From NCBI RefSeq assembly GCF_000760515.2, contig NW_013546121.1:1-64000 (forward strand): a DNA stretch of 64,000 nt. Reading direction: 5' to 3'. The first letter of the stretch is position 1; the number at the start of each line of letters is the position of its first letter. Under the pieces are notes generated by a model. The model did not search any database and had not been told where the DNA came from. It saw only the letters and a program-made list of their open reading frames with translations. The stretch comes from Mitosporidium daphniae (Eukaryota; Microsporidia). This document shows positions 22,423-34,288 of the stretch, piece by piece. The position numbers and the translations under genes were made by a program.

Positions 22423-24450
22423 TTATTGCCCGCTGGCGTAGATTGTCTCTTCGCTTTTGCGTTTGGTGCGCGGGGCGCCTGGACGTGCAGAGGCTGCCTC
22501 GTGGGCGGCAAGCTCGGGCGGCACCCGGCTGCGGGGGCTTTTCTCAATTACACGCCGAAGGTCGTAATATATATCTGCATCTTCTGGAGTCAAAAACGTG
22601 ATTGCCAGGCCGTAGCGACCGGCACGCCCAGTGCGCCCTATTCTATGGATAAAATCTAGCGTCATCATGAGAATCGCACGCTTACCCTCAATGTTTTTCG
22701 ACATATCGTAGTTGATTACTGTGGAAAGGTCGCGGACATCGAGACCGCGACTCGCCACATCTGTGGCGATCAGGATGCGCTTCGAGCCGTCTCTAAGGCG
22801 ACCCAGTGCATGCTCACGAGCATCCTGTGTTTTGCCACCATGAATACCGACTGTCTGGTATCCACGAGCATCAAGAAACTTGCAGAGAACGTCGACAGTT
22901 CTTTTAAGGTTGACAAAAATCAGAACAAGCGAACTGTCGCGATCAGATGAAGCTTGTGGACGATCTCTATTTGGGCCACGGTTCCGATGGCTTGAATTGT
23001 GCCTATCGCTATGGTCTTGGTCATCGTGATCAATCGTGTTGAGAATTTCAAGCAGACGATTGCGTTTGCGATCTTCAGCTATCATTTCCACGCGTAGCTC
23101 GACAGTCCCCACTGCGAGACCGACAGTTCCAACGATAACTGTTGCGGGTTTCCGCAAGTAACGTTTGGCAAGCCGCTCAACGGCAGGTGGCATGGTGGCC
23201 GAAAACATTGTCGTTTGACGAAAGGTACCTCCATGCTGCATCGGCGAGACATCCTCGATGTCTGAAGCATCAAGCCTACAGGGCGCAGATGGAAGCTGTT
23301 CCAAGATGAAATTTAGATCTGGTTCAAAGCCAAGATCGACAAGTCGATCCGCCTTTGCAAGTCAAAATTGGCAAAGTACCTCATCCATCACTACATAGCT
23401 ACACCGGTTGAGCGTCAAAATCCGCTGCTCCAAACAATCTCGAAGCCGCCCAGGTGTCGCAATCACAATTTCGACACCGTCGCGAAGCCTGAATCCCTGA
23501 CTAGCCATGGTATGCTATCAAAAAATTAAATCACCTAGCACATACACCTCCAATAATCGAAGCAACTCTGAATCCGAGAGACTTGGAAAATCTTTCAGCC
23601 TCTGCCTCGATTTGAAGTGCAAGCTCACGCGTCGGCGCCAAGATGAGTGCATAGGGACCGTCTGCAGCGGTTTCCTCGATAATTTTAGGACTCTTCTGCA
23701 ATAGCATTAGGATGGGAATCAGAAATGCAAGGGTCTTTCCAGATCCAGTTTCAGCAAGCCCGATAAGGTCACGGTTTTCCAAGGCAATCGGGATAGCTTG
23801 TCGCTGGATTGGCGTTGGTTCTTCAAACCCAGCTCGATCAAGTACCCGCAGAATATTCGTAGAAATTCCGGACTCGGACCACTTCCTGATGGGATTGGGA
23901 AGACGGCCTCCTTTTGTGGAAAGTGAAAAATCTTCCTTAAAAATACGCCAGTCTCTCTCCTGCATGGCAGAAAGCGGCTTCTCAGACCAATGGCAGGAAA
24001 TATCCTTATCTGGGAGTAGATCCATGCGGCAAGAAAGATCGCCAGCCCTCCTTTTTGAGCTTGGAAGCTCTGCAATTGGTAGCATATCTCCTGATGTATC
24101 GTCTTCAGGATGCCAATCAAAAATGAGTCTTTTGTCATTCCAACGCTTGCTCTGCGTCATCTGAGAGGATCCTTGGGTGTCTGAAGATAAATATCGACTC
24201 TAATAATAAGCGTTGTGCATGTTATTCCTTAATGGCCTCCTTTTCATGCTGTAAAAATCTTCCACCTGAACTAGGGGGCTTTGCAATTGAAATGGGATTA
24301 GGAGAGCGTCCTCCAGAAGACGGGGTATCTTGCTGCAAAAGCTTTAGCTGCTCGTCTTGTTTGCGTTTTTCCCGTTCAGCTTTGGAGATGTAGGGTACCT
24401 GCAGGAAAGTAAATGGCTCTTACCTTTTCAGCATCTCTCTTCCAAAGCAT
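22423..24450 (-). CDS. PRP28: Spliceosomal DEAD-box helicase Prp28 (DDX23)
   Basis: Prp28 helps exchange U1 for U6 at the 5' splice site. Model: 24424-24450, 24237-24398, 23546-24199, 23380-23514, 22686-23352 and 22423-22655; 625 aa. Landmarks are SKAERE near the N-terminus, [47 protein letters not shown], Walker [24 protein letters not shown] (split by an intron), SAT (FSATMPP) and [11 protein letters not shown]. The in-frame 30-nt intron 22656-22685 restores [11 protein letters not shown]. The second intron (24200-24236) has no GT donor; a GC-AG reading (gccatt) keeps the frame and joins the AEREKR exon to RYLSSD, but the boundary is uncertain. Confidence 0.88.
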
Positions 24451-25851
24451 GGTGAAGACTTCGAGGTTTATTAAAATTTCCAGTTAAATTGAAATTGTCC
24501 GATTAGAGAACGCTGCAGTAAAGGTTGATAAGATCATACCTCCAAGAATATTGGTTATCCTACACCGATGTGATGTAGGAAGCATTTCAGATTTCGGAGG
24601 AAATGTGTATCTGTTCTAGATATCCTGAATATCAAGTTTATTGGACTATTCGAATAAGTGGTTTCGTCACTGGAACATTGTACGTACCTCCGTGCTTTCC
24701 ACATAGCGAGCAGGCCTCCAAAGTGTACCGGTTGAGCGACGAGTTAACTTTCTCCGATGGTGGATTGCGATTTTTTCAATCATCATTGACTTTCCAATCA
24801 CACATGTCAGTCATTTCTTGGCCCTTGAGATAATATGGCTCCGCCGGTAGAACACTAGGCCCAAAGATCTTTTGAAAAAAGCTTGCTTTTTTAAACCTTT
24901 GGATGTTGGCTTATGTTCGTTCGTTCATAGAAATTAGTTTCATTCCAAAAATTAATGGAAGATTTTCTACAAACGTAAATGTTTGGACAATGCTAGCGCC
25001 ATATGAGAACGCTCGCTTAATGAACCCCTTTCTGGATGTTGAAAATAATATATCTTTGGTTGGCTTGCTATACAAAGCCTGTTTGGCCAGAAGAACCCTT
25101 GGTCAAATACATGCTGCGACCAACAACAACAAATAGATAATTTCAAGATGCCAAAATTCTAATAAACGAAAACTTGGATGCATCAGAAACTCTGCACGCT
25201 AAAAATCCCTTTTATGCGGTGCATCAAAACAGGCGGAGACTGAAAGAATCTGATACTTAATATCTGGAAACAGGGCGGAGACAACACTTTCTGCGTATTC
25301 CATAAAAACTGACATTTCTTCAAATCAAAAGATCCAATGTGAATTTATGCCAAGAACATATGGTTTATTTGGTTCTAGCTCTGTTACATTCACAACTGCT
25401 GTGCAAAATCTTTTTCTGAAGAACGACGAGTGCTTTGATTTGCAACTACAAAGCTTACTAGGTCGTCCATATACCTCCGAAAGGTCAGATATGCAATTGC
25501 GTATTCTTAAAATTAAAAATCGGCACACAGGAGACCATGAAATGAAAACATAAGGCCAGAAGCGCAAAGATCAAAAGCAGAATTAGAAACCTGAGCAATG
25601 GTGTAATGTTGTGCAGCATCAAGATGCAATGTTGTGTAGCATCAAGATCTAATATTTACGATTTAAAGGGTCTAGATTAAATCCGCGAGTTACTATTTGG
25701 CGTTGAAGGGGATGAGGAATAAAAAAAGCATTGGGCCTCCGCCGATTTGCACAAGTAGCAAGGCGGGAATCCCAATTTCGACCACTGCTCAAAAATACCA
25801 AATCAAAATGGCTGTTAAATTTTAATTTTAATAGTCAGTCCCTTCATCTTG
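24451..25851. other. Unresolved region with fragmentary open frames
   Basis: 1.4 kb with no gene I can assemble. Open fragments of coding-like composition occur on the plus strand at about 24603-24833, 24903-25136, 25144-25260 and 25262-25553, each in a different frame from the next. Some junctions have possible GT-AG pairs (for example 25101-25146, phase-consistent), but others do not, and no family is recognised. It may be an intron-rich unknown gene, a decaying gene or a stretch with sequence errors. A 23-bp tandem repeat lies at 25605-25650. Confidence 0.4.
25605..25650. repeat. Two tandem copies of a 23-bp unit
   Basis: Units 25605-25627 and 25628-25650 share AATGTTGTG-AGCATCAAGAT, differing at three positions. 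It lies in a non-coding stretch. A local duplication; no function is evident. Confidence 0.8.
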
Positions 25852-26186
25852 ATGTCCGATAAGCACAATATAAACTTGCAACATGATGAAAATTATGAAA
25901 TCAGGACAGCCAACAACTTGACTATTAAGCCATTTTTAGAGGAAAACTTTTCCCCCATAGAATGTAAGCTTTACATGCTCGATGTACGTATTCATTAGTC
26001 ATAAGGACCGTTTTCTCTGGTCCTAATCAGGAGAACGTCGAATTTTCTCACCCAGACAGCCTATTGGAGGAAATAGAGCAGCTCCAAGAGTTGATAAATC
26101 TGAAGAGAAGTTACATTATTCGATCCAATATTGATACGTTTCTGCAACTCTCCAAAAAGCTAGATCAATGGAGTAAAAAAATTTAA
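25852..26186 (+). CDS. Small helical/coiled-coil protein of unknown function
   Basis: Two exons, 25852-25983 and 26031-26186, joined by a 47-nt GT-AG intron; 95 aa. The start follows AAATTTTAATTTTAATAG, the start-site motif seen across the window. The C-terminal half (LLEEIEQLQELINLKRSYI, TFLQLSKKLDQW) looks like an amphipathic helix or coiled coil. No family is recognised; size and composition would fit a subunit of a larger complex. Confidence 0.6.
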
Positions 26187-26248
26187 CCCAATGCTGCGTA
26201 TTAGTAAATGGCTGAAATTTTACCCAAATTTTACCGGAATTTTAATTA

Positions 26249-26878
26249 ATGCCCAAGCCTTTGGTGTCCGCTTTAGACGACGAGGCTTTGGAACACAATA
26301 TCATTGCCGAGTCCTTTCGCCATCACTTTGAGCCGACATATCAAAAGTATCTTATCGATAATGAGTCGCCTCCCTCGCTTCCGTTTCAATTTGAACATCT
26401 GGATCACACTGCAGATCTTCAGATTCATTCTTGGGGAAATACCCTTTCTGAGGCATTATCGTGTTGTGTTTATGGCCTTTCCTCATATATGGCAGATATT
26501 TCTAAAGTTTCCTTGAAACAAATGAAAATATTTTATTGTCCCGGTAGAAAATCGCTTATTAATGTATCTGTAGGGGCGTCCCCTGAGGATTTGGCGTATA
26601 GATTACTTTGCGAGTCTTTGAATCTGTTCCATGAGTCTTTGTTTCTGATCAGGCACATTGAGCTTAAATTTGTTGATAAAAACTCGTATTCCCTGGTGGC
26701 AGCATGGTAATTAAAATTTCCTAATTCTTGAAGCTTCGGTGAATGTTTCAACGCACATTATCACACTCCCGGAACGGAGATCAAGGCAATCACTTTGTCA
26801 AATTTGCAAGTGTCAACGAGCTCCTCTCTTGCAACTGGGTCCACAAAGTCCGACATATTTGTCATTGTGGATATATGA
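26249..26878 (+). CDS. Archease (RtcB tRNA-ligase cofactor)
   Basis: Two exons, 26249-26706 and 26734-26878 (27-nt intron); 200 aa. Archease activates RtcB, the GTP-dependent RNA ligase that joins tRNA exons and acts in the unfolded-protein response. Family landmarks are FEHLDHTADLQIHSWG near residue 50, EDLAYRLLCE, GTEIKAITLSNLQ, and the C-terminal DIFVIVDI, which carries the conserved acidic residues. The N-terminus has about 45 extra residues. The ATG is directly preceded by AATTTTAATTA. Yeasts and other Dikarya use Trl1 instead, so its presence is informative. Confidence 0.93.
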
Positions 26879-26996
26879 TGGCTATTTCGCATCGTCGACA
26901 TACCAGGAGCATTTTCATGTACATCCTCCATTAACATAAAGCTTTCACGAAAGTTTATTCATAAGCCACTCAAGTTTGGCTGGTGAAAATTGGATT

Positions 26997-27881
26997 TTAC
27001 ACGAGAGTTTCTTTGTATTTCTCCCAAAAAGACTCTGAAATGATGTCTTCATGTAAAATGTGCGTCGAGTTGTCTTTTCCAAATGAAAGTCGAATGATGG
27101 TCGAGCCTTTTTTGAAAATCTCCTCCTCCGTATTATAATTGATGTTGAATTGGGAGAAAAGAATTTCGTGCTTGTCTTTGCTTTGCGTATTCTAGACACT
27201 AAATGGCCAGTGGAATTACCATAAGTTTCTTTTCGGCTTGCATGGGTGAAAGATTTCCCTTTTGGACCAAAGCCCAAAAGCAAGTATTGTACAAGTTATT
27301 AATGTGGCCTAAGACATAATGATAAATGTTTTCAGCCTACAATCCACTTGACGCCAAGAAAGATAATCTCGAATGTGCTTTAGCGTGGGATAAAGCACAA
27401 TTCTCCCATCAAAGGTGGCAGGATATAACATTGGCGTTTGCTCGAAAAACTCTCCCCAATGGAACATATAGACAGCGGTAAATGTAGACACAATGGTGGA
27501 GAGGATTTTGCTAAAAGATAAGTAATAAATGATGGGTTGGTAAAATACGCGGACCGCCTTTCAAAAAGAGACGTAGATGGCCTCAAGACAAAGCTAAAAA
27601 AAGCGACAGTGGAAGAACCTGTATTCATCGGACTGGCCATAGGCTATGATAATATCGGCAAACGAGCTCATAAGGCTTTGAGCAGCCCTATTCATGAGTG
27701 CAAGCGCCCGTTTGTCGTTGGGCTTTGTGAAGCAGTGCTTTTCAGAAAACCTAGTCAGAAAGATTGGATGGCAATACTTGTGAAAAGAACGGCCATCAAT
27801 TCGTACCACCAAGAAAATGTCTTTCAGAAGGTGGTCTTCGATCTCAAAGGTACGAATGTATTCAAATTTGGAATTGGCCAT
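26997..27881 (-). CDS. THG1: tRNA-His guanylyltransferase
   Basis: Thg1 adds G-1 to tRNA-His by reverse (3'-5') polymerisation. Six exons: 27778-27881, 27619-27750, 27549-27593, 27341-27510, 27220-27308 and 26997-27191; introns of 27, 25, 38, 32 and 28 nt; 244 aa. Landmarks are [10 protein letters not shown], the metal-binding [59 protein letters not shown] and [13 protein letters not shown]. Each splice junction restores a conserved block (for instance FHK-FSEKH and VDC-HINN), so the model is well supported. It is divergent from archease's neighbourhood and lies just after CHMP7 on the same strand. Confidence 0.95.
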
Positions 27882-27893
27882 AAAAGTAATCGA

Positions 27894-27913
27894 TTAATTA
27901 ATTAATTAATTAA
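27894..27913. repeat. (TTAA)5 palindromic microsatellite
   Basis: Five perfect TTAA units directly upstream of the THG1 start (12 bp from its ATG). It is self-complementary. It may double as the AT-rich start-site element of THG1. Confidence 0.8.
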
Positions 27914-27962
27914 CTGAGTTCATTTGAGACACCAAATGTAGCGATTGATACAAAAAAGACGT

Positions 27963-29397
27963 TTATTGGTTCAGTGCCATCCTTTTTAAGATATCTGTGA
28001 CAGAGTCTTCCTTTAAATGTGCCGGCAAAGCCCGTTCTTTTTGAACGGTCGGAGGTTTTAACTTTTGAGGCTCGTGTGATGATGATGCTTGGGAGATGGG
28101 TAGGGGCAATTTTGAACGCCTTTCTCCTTCAAGAAGATTTTCCAATTCCTCCTCAAGCTGGATTTCCTCTTCAATTTCTGATGTGGATATTGGAGTTAGC
28201 AGGGAAGATATTTCCTTCTGCTAGGAAATGAGCTCATTAATGTCTAAATAGAGGGTATCAATATCCTCTTTGCTATCAACAGACGATAGAAGATTCTTCA
28301 AAGTAGAAGACCCAAGTTGCAGGGATCGACCCATTTCCTTGCTACTCACGGCAAATCTAATTGAGTTTATGATTTGGTATATGTTGTTCTTGTTGTTTTG
28401 CAAGGCATCCTCGTAGCTGAGCAGGGAATTCTTCCGCCTTAGTAGAGCCAAGCATTTTGTCTTGTTGTGCAAATTGTTTTTAATTTCTGTCAATAGCTGT
28501 TCTTGCTCCGCTTCAGACTTTTCAATTTGCGAGCTTACAAGCCGAAGGGTAAGCTTTAGCGAACAGATGTTAGTAACGGTCGATTTATCTGCCATCATGG
28601 CCTTTGAGCCATCATTGGACACTAATATTACCGGTTCCTAAATTGGGAATGCCCAATATGTTACCTTTGGGTTGGTAGTCTCAAAGATTGTAATCGGCTT
28701 GCCAAATGTTTTCAAGAAATGCAAAAGAATTCTAAAATCAAGAGAGCCCGGCGAACTAAACGTAGCTGGGATCCCATTCTCTTGAGAAATTTTATTGCAA
28801 AGTTCAAGAAGATCTAGATGCGAAAGCGATGAATCGATGATGTCCGCAGTTGCAGGAAGAGAGGCAAAAACAAGATGCGCGAATTTCTATGCAAAATATT
28901 AAATCTTGGCTTACTTGAAGATTTTCAATCACCACAATTGTAGAATCTGGGGGAATTTCCCTGGAATATTTCCCATCTGAAAATGGGCTTAAGAAAGACC
29001 TAAAAAGGTTCCTAATAAGACCTTGAAAAAGGGAATCCCTTTTGTTGGTCGGGATTTTCAATGAAGAGGCTGTAAAAAAGTCATGCTTTGTGTAGAAAAG
29101 ACCCTTTTCCATTTGGAATGAAATGACTGTTGGAAGCCCAAGAGGAGAAATCCCCTTTCTTCTGAACGCAACGGGAAGTGTTGCCACTTCAAACGAGAAA
29201 ATAGATGTCTCCTTTGCAGGGAGCATTCCCCGATACGAGGTGTACAATATCAGCGGGTACCAAAAGTTAATTTTATACATCCAGCTCTCCAAGTCTTCTT
29301 CTTCAAAATTCCTATTTCGAAATGACGAAAAGAGCGCGCCGCATTTTTGATCGTCGGCCCATTCGGGCAGGCCTCTCAGGTGTTCTTGAAGTGACAT
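27963..29397 (-). CDS. CHMP7: ESCRT-III protein CHMP7-like, interrupted by an in-frame TAG
   Basis: CHMP7 recruits ESCRT-III to the nuclear envelope. Exons: 28915-29397, 28665-28886 and 27963-28637, with 28- and 27-nt introns. The N-terminal winged-helix region matches CHMP7 (LPEWADDQKCGALFSSF, FRRKGISPLGLPTV); the C-terminal Snf7 domain is visible (LALLRRKNSLLSYEDALQ, SSTLKNLLSSV). A TAG at 28221-28223 interrupts it: translation would stop after DINELIS. The same frame continues for 85 codons with family-like sequence (QKEISSLLTPI, EEIQLEEELENLLEG) to a TAA at 27963. No GT-AG or plausible GC-AG intron removes the TAG. Options are a truncated product, stop readthrough, strain polymorphism or a sequence error. 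Without the TAG the protein would be 459 aa. Confidence 0.85.
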
Positions 29398-29475
29398 TGG
29401 CCCAAGGAGTTTAAATTAATTTTAAACTTTAAGCTTTGATTTTTTATAGCCCAAAGTAAGCATGTATTTGGTTAA

Positions 29476-29975
<500 letters not shown>

Positions 29976-30052
29976 GCAAATAAACTATACTTAATGAACT
30001 CATAACTGAACCCCATACTTTGCAATTTTTCGTGCTTGCGTGCATGTATCCA

Positions 30053-30067
30053 TGTGTGTGTGTGTGT
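30053..30067. repeat. (TG)n dinucleotide run
   Basis: A run of about seven TG units, upstream of TFB4 in the gap after the ubiquitin-eL40 gene. Simple repeat without evident function. Confidence 0.75.
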
Positions 30068-30121
30068 CGATGTTTGGTTGTAAATTGTCCAAATTGGTTG
30101 ATTTTAAATTGTTGGTTCTAA

Positions 30122-31095
30122 ATGCAGAGTGGGCGCTCCATGGCCCTATTGATTCTGGACGTAAATGTAGCTTCCTGGAAAGAGGTTTTAGATGCTGAAG
30201 CATTTTCCATCCTGCTCTCTTCAATCGTCTCTCTCTCTAGGTTTATCCGCTCACTCTCATTTGCAAGTTGTGTTGAGATTTTGGCTGCTCCAAACTTTAT
30301 TACAGCACCCTCGGAACATGTCAACATTGACGCTCTCCCCTCAGCGGTCCCCTCTTCATGGATTCGTGCAGAAGAGACCTTTTTCTCCCAAGTTAATGAT
30401 ATTGTGTCCCAAGACGCCCCCGCTTTAATGGCGACCTTTTCTTTTTTGCCGGCTGCATTGGCAAGGAGCCTTTCTTGTAAATTTTCCATTTTGGCTCTAT
30501 TTTGTAGACTTGAATAAGACAAACCATGGGGGTCCCTCCAGAATTGTTTTCTTTTCCGCGGCCAAGGAGGATCCTCGGACATATGTTTCCTGGATGAATG
30601 CCATCTTGTGCGCTCAACGCATGGTACCGTTAGATATGCTTCATTTTTATTTGTTCATAGCCCCTCCCTGTCTTTTTGTAAATTTTAGAACATCCCCATC
30701 GACTGCTGGACACCCTGCAAGGAGCTGGACAAGGGATACCTTGCCCGAGCATCACACCTGACCGGCGGTCGACTGTCCGTGTTCTCTGTCGACGATATCA
30801 CCTTGCTTGCATCTAAAATGATCGTAGGAGCTTTATGTAGCCTTTTCATAGGCAACATGGCTATCTCTGCCCTCCTCTTCTGGAAGGGGCAAGGGAATAA
30901 CTTTGATTGATCACAGAATGGTCTGCTTTTGCCATCAGAAGCCTGTGCAAATGGGGAACGTCTGTCCCATTTGCCTAGCTATTTATTGCTCGTTCATTCC
31001 TGTATGTCAAATGTGCAGGTACTTTATAGCCGTCTTTATTTGGTAGGAGCAAATTTGAATTTGAGCGTCAGCCGATAAAATCAACAGCAAGATAG
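30122..31095 (+). CDS. TFB4: TFIIH core subunit Tfb4 (p34)
   Basis: Tfb4/p34 is a VWA-like structural subunit of TFIIH, used in transcription initiation and excision repair. Five exons: 30122-30476, 30508-30623, 30689-30823, 30852-31018 and 31047-31095; introns 31, 65, 28 and 28 nt; 273 aa (267 if the ATG at 30140 is used). Landmarks are ALLILDVN at the N-terminus, SRIVFFSAAKEDPRTYVSWM, NIPIDCW, ASHLTGGRL and the C-terminal zinc finger IDHRMVCFCH...CPICLAIYCSF...CQMCR. Removing the 28-nt intron 30824-30851 is needed to reach the IDHRMVCFCH frame. RAD2, a repair nuclease that works with TFIIH, is also in this window but not adjacent. Confidence 0.9.
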
Positions 31096-31317
31096 TAGTG
31101 TGTGTGGCTTGGTGATCTCAAGAAGCTACGTTTGTGCCGTAAGAGTATATATTATGATATGCCGATATCACAAGTAACTAATTCATAAATTGTCACAAGC
31201 GCGGTTGATAAATTAAACAAACGCTTACTTCAGCTAGAAAGAGTGAGGAGTTGTTGGGCGAGTGCACCATTAGTAATATTTGGTGCGAAAACTGATATGC
31301 AGGGTCCTTTCCAGATT

Positions 31318-33907
31318 TTAATGGCCTGCATTTTTGTCCGACCTTTTGTATCCAAGTCTATGGAGATAATCCTTTACAAACTGCTTCATTTTAGAACCGT
31401 GTTTCTCATCAAGCACATAGGAATGAGGAGGCGGTACTCCCTCCTTGCTTCGTATTTCCTTTTCAAGAAGAGAATGGGAAATCTACATACAACCATTGAC
31501 ACAATGCACATACCTTTCTATTTAGTTTCTTAAACATGTCAATTTCCATTTGCTTCTGATATCGGTTAATAATTGACGAAACAAGATTGGCGATCTATAA
31601 AAATTAGAAGGATCGGAACATACCAGAGTCTTCAGCAATTTCATCCACGCCGTGCGATATACTCCGGTGGCAGGTGATTCTCCGGCTCGGGAAAAATGAC
31701 TGCCATGACCATCATCATCAGTATCGCTACCATTACCATCGCCAAAATGCTTCATTTGATTAGCGCTATTTATGGATGCCGAGATGGTAGCCTTTCGAAT
31801 GATATGTTGAAGCTGAATAGGGCTAATAAGCACCGAGGTCTGGGGCGATGTAAACTTGAAGCTTTTATCATCGCAAATAGTTTGGGACACATTTGTGCTG
31901 TCTGGAAACGATGTGGGGCAGTCAGCTGCCGAATTTCCACCTGTATGGAGATGAGGAGGCTTTTTGACGTTCTTTTCACTTCGCTGTGAGATTGCAATAT
32001 CTGGTGCTTTTGAATGGTGCCTTTTCAATGAGTTTAAAGTATTATCCATCAGATTGGAAAAGAGATCAGAAGACCCCGAATGCTGTGAAGGAGAACAGGG
32101 TGATCTGGTAAAAAAAGGCTTTATACTTTCAGAGTTTGTCATGACGGCAGATGAGGAGCCATCTAGATTGTTGCTGTAAGAAAAAATAGCAACCTCCTTG
32201 TTGGGTTGTTCTTGACTCAAGGCCGCATTACCCCAACCGGTGCTATAATTTTGGGTATTGTCCCACGAAAGGTTAGTGCCACCATCGTCCCATTGACTTG
32301 TTCCATTTGAAGCAGGCTGAGCAAAAAAGCCTTCACCAACCGTATTGATACGAGTATCTGGGGAGTCGTTAGAATTATAAGGCCTTTGTGAGCGATCACC
32401 AATGTGACTAGGCGTCGGGGGTTTTTCAGACACAGATGTTGAGAACGGCGTCGCAATTTCGTCAAGTTGATGGGTTCTTTTTGGTATTTTGAAAATCCTC
32501 GGAAGCAAGTTCCATTTATCAAGAAGAGATCTTGACAATTGATAAAGCGCGTATTTATCCGAATTTTCATCCGGAGGTTTTTGGCCTTCAAACAGGGATT
32601 CTATGGCCACATCAATTCCGGCTTCTTCGATTTTATTTCGAGAAGAAATCGGACATTTGGATAGCACGCTCAAAACGTAATACACAATAGAAGGCTCGTT
32701 CTTGTACAACGACATCAGGGTTTTAAAAATTAGCAAACCATGTAACTGGATGAATCTTTTCAGACAAACAAACGAGGTAGTCGCCTACAGCAATAAAACA
32801 ACGCAAAATACATTCAAAATTTGGAGCTGACGCTGGAGCGGACCTACTGATTCGATAACGATCAGTTTTTTTAATAGAGCAGGTAAAAGGGCGGGATTTT
32901 CGATGCCCTTGGGCTCCATAAATACACTCGAGGATTTTCTCCTGAATTTAACGGGGGCTTTTGCATACTCGCTATCCGCCGCGTCTTCATCATCTTCTTC
33001 CTCTTCCTCCTCCTCCTCTTCTGTAGAATCCTCATTTGAATCGGTAGGTTCGCGGCGAGAGGCTTTTTTTCTAGATTTTGAAGATTCTCTTCCAATGAAT
33101 TTTTTGCAATTTGGCTCTCCACAATGGCAAAGTTGGGCGCCCTTTTCGTTTCCAAAGCGTTGAAACTTGTAGTCAAAGGTTAGCTCGGTGTTTGGAGCAA
33201 TATCTTTGATGGAAAAGATGCCAATCCTCATTTGATTTTCGACAATCCATTTTTGGGTCTGGCAATTCGGGGCGCACGAATGGTTCATGAATCTAGAAAT
33301 ATTTCCTTTTTTTGAAGCATCTATAATCTAAACAGAACAGAAAAACAAGGATACCTGTTCTGAGTTTAGAGTCATAAAGTAAAAATGGGAATCGTCCCCC
33401 AATTTGGCGATACGCTCATTCATGGTGTCGGGAGAGAGAATCTCGCCAACATATTCCATTATAAAGCTGCCTAACGGTATAAAAGAGCGCGTGCGAAGCC
33501 CACAGCCTTTTCCTGGGGACTCGATAACCTCAAGATCGGATGCATATGCCCTCTTGATAAATAGTTTATTCTGGCAAAATCTTCCCGCCGGACAATCTTC
33601 ATTGCATTCCATGAATAAAAGCTTGTTGATGCAGGAGGAATTCTGGTCGCATGCCCCGATTTTCTGGGAGCATTCACAGGGAAGCACAGAGTCAACAAAC
33701 GAATGGCCGCCGGCTAGGGAGTACTTTGGCGCAATGAACGCTATTGTAAAGAATATGGATGTTTGCGGCCTACATGAATAGTCATTTGTAAAAATGCTTA
33801 TAAATGGCTTTGCAGAGGCAGGTATGGGATGATCATTGTAAGGCTTGCTGGCATTTCCTGATCAAATAAACGATACCATGTACCGTACCAGTGGGAAAGT
33901 TGGTCAT
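31318..33907 (-). CDS. SET2: Histone H3K36 methyltransferase Set2
   Basis: Seven exons: 33877-33907, 33774-33857, 33355-33740, 32812-33327, 31624-32784, 31514-31594 and 31318-31482; 807 aa. The order is AWS cysteines (CECSQKIGACDQNSSCIN), SET (GKGCGLRTRSF, YVGEILSPDT, FMNHSCAPNC, ELTFDYKF), post-SET (CHCGEPNCKKFIG), an acidic linker, and a C-terminal SRI-like helical domain that would bind phosphorylated Pol II CTD. The first intron (33858-33876) is only 19 nt, the shortest placed here; the second (33 nt, 33741-33773) is in-frame and less certain. The start is preceded by AAATTTTAATTTTTTGG. Only 47 bp separate it from the divergent LSM6. Confidence 0.92.
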
Positions 33908-33954
33908 AACCAAAAAATTAAAATTTAAATAAATTTCATCAACTACGGAACAGC

Positions 33955-34216
33955 ATGGCCATTGCCCCAAATCTTTTTATCACGCAGCTATATGGAAAGG
34001 GTGTCACCGTCAAGACCAATGCAGGGCTCTCGTTTACAGGTAAGAGCGAGTCTCATTTGAGGTGTTCTTTCTTCGCTAGATGGCAATATGAATCTTGCCC
34101 TGACCGACTGTAAAGAATATTTTCACGGGGAAGAGAAAAAGACGTACAAAAGCGCATTCATCCGTGGAAACAATGTACTATACATCAATGAAGGGATTTC
34201 CTCAAATGCGTTTTAA
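33955..34216 (+). CDS. LSM6: U6 snRNA-associated Sm-like protein LSm6
   Basis: Two exons, 33955-34039 and 34062-34216, with a 22-nt intron; 79 aa. LSm6 is part of the Lsm1-7 and Lsm2-8 rings (mRNA decay, U6 snRNA). Sm1 is GVLSSLDGNMNLAL and Sm2 is FIRGNNVLYI. A longer candidate acceptor at 34079 was rejected because it would delete GVLSSL from the Sm1 strand; the acceptor at 34061 restores it exactly. Confidence 0.95.
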
Positions 34217-34288
34217 TTAAACGGTTATTTGCCTTTGAACGCAAACATAGTTTCCTCCTACGTATATATGTACATAAAGACGCCAAAA

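Noticed and set aside
30118-30582. 154-codon minus-strand ORF.
   Set aside because: It is antisense to the TFB4 exons, which have clear family motifs.
34040-34079. A 40-nt intron in LSM6 ending at the later acceptor.
   Set aside because: It would delete the Sm1 strand GVLSSL; the 22-nt intron restores it.
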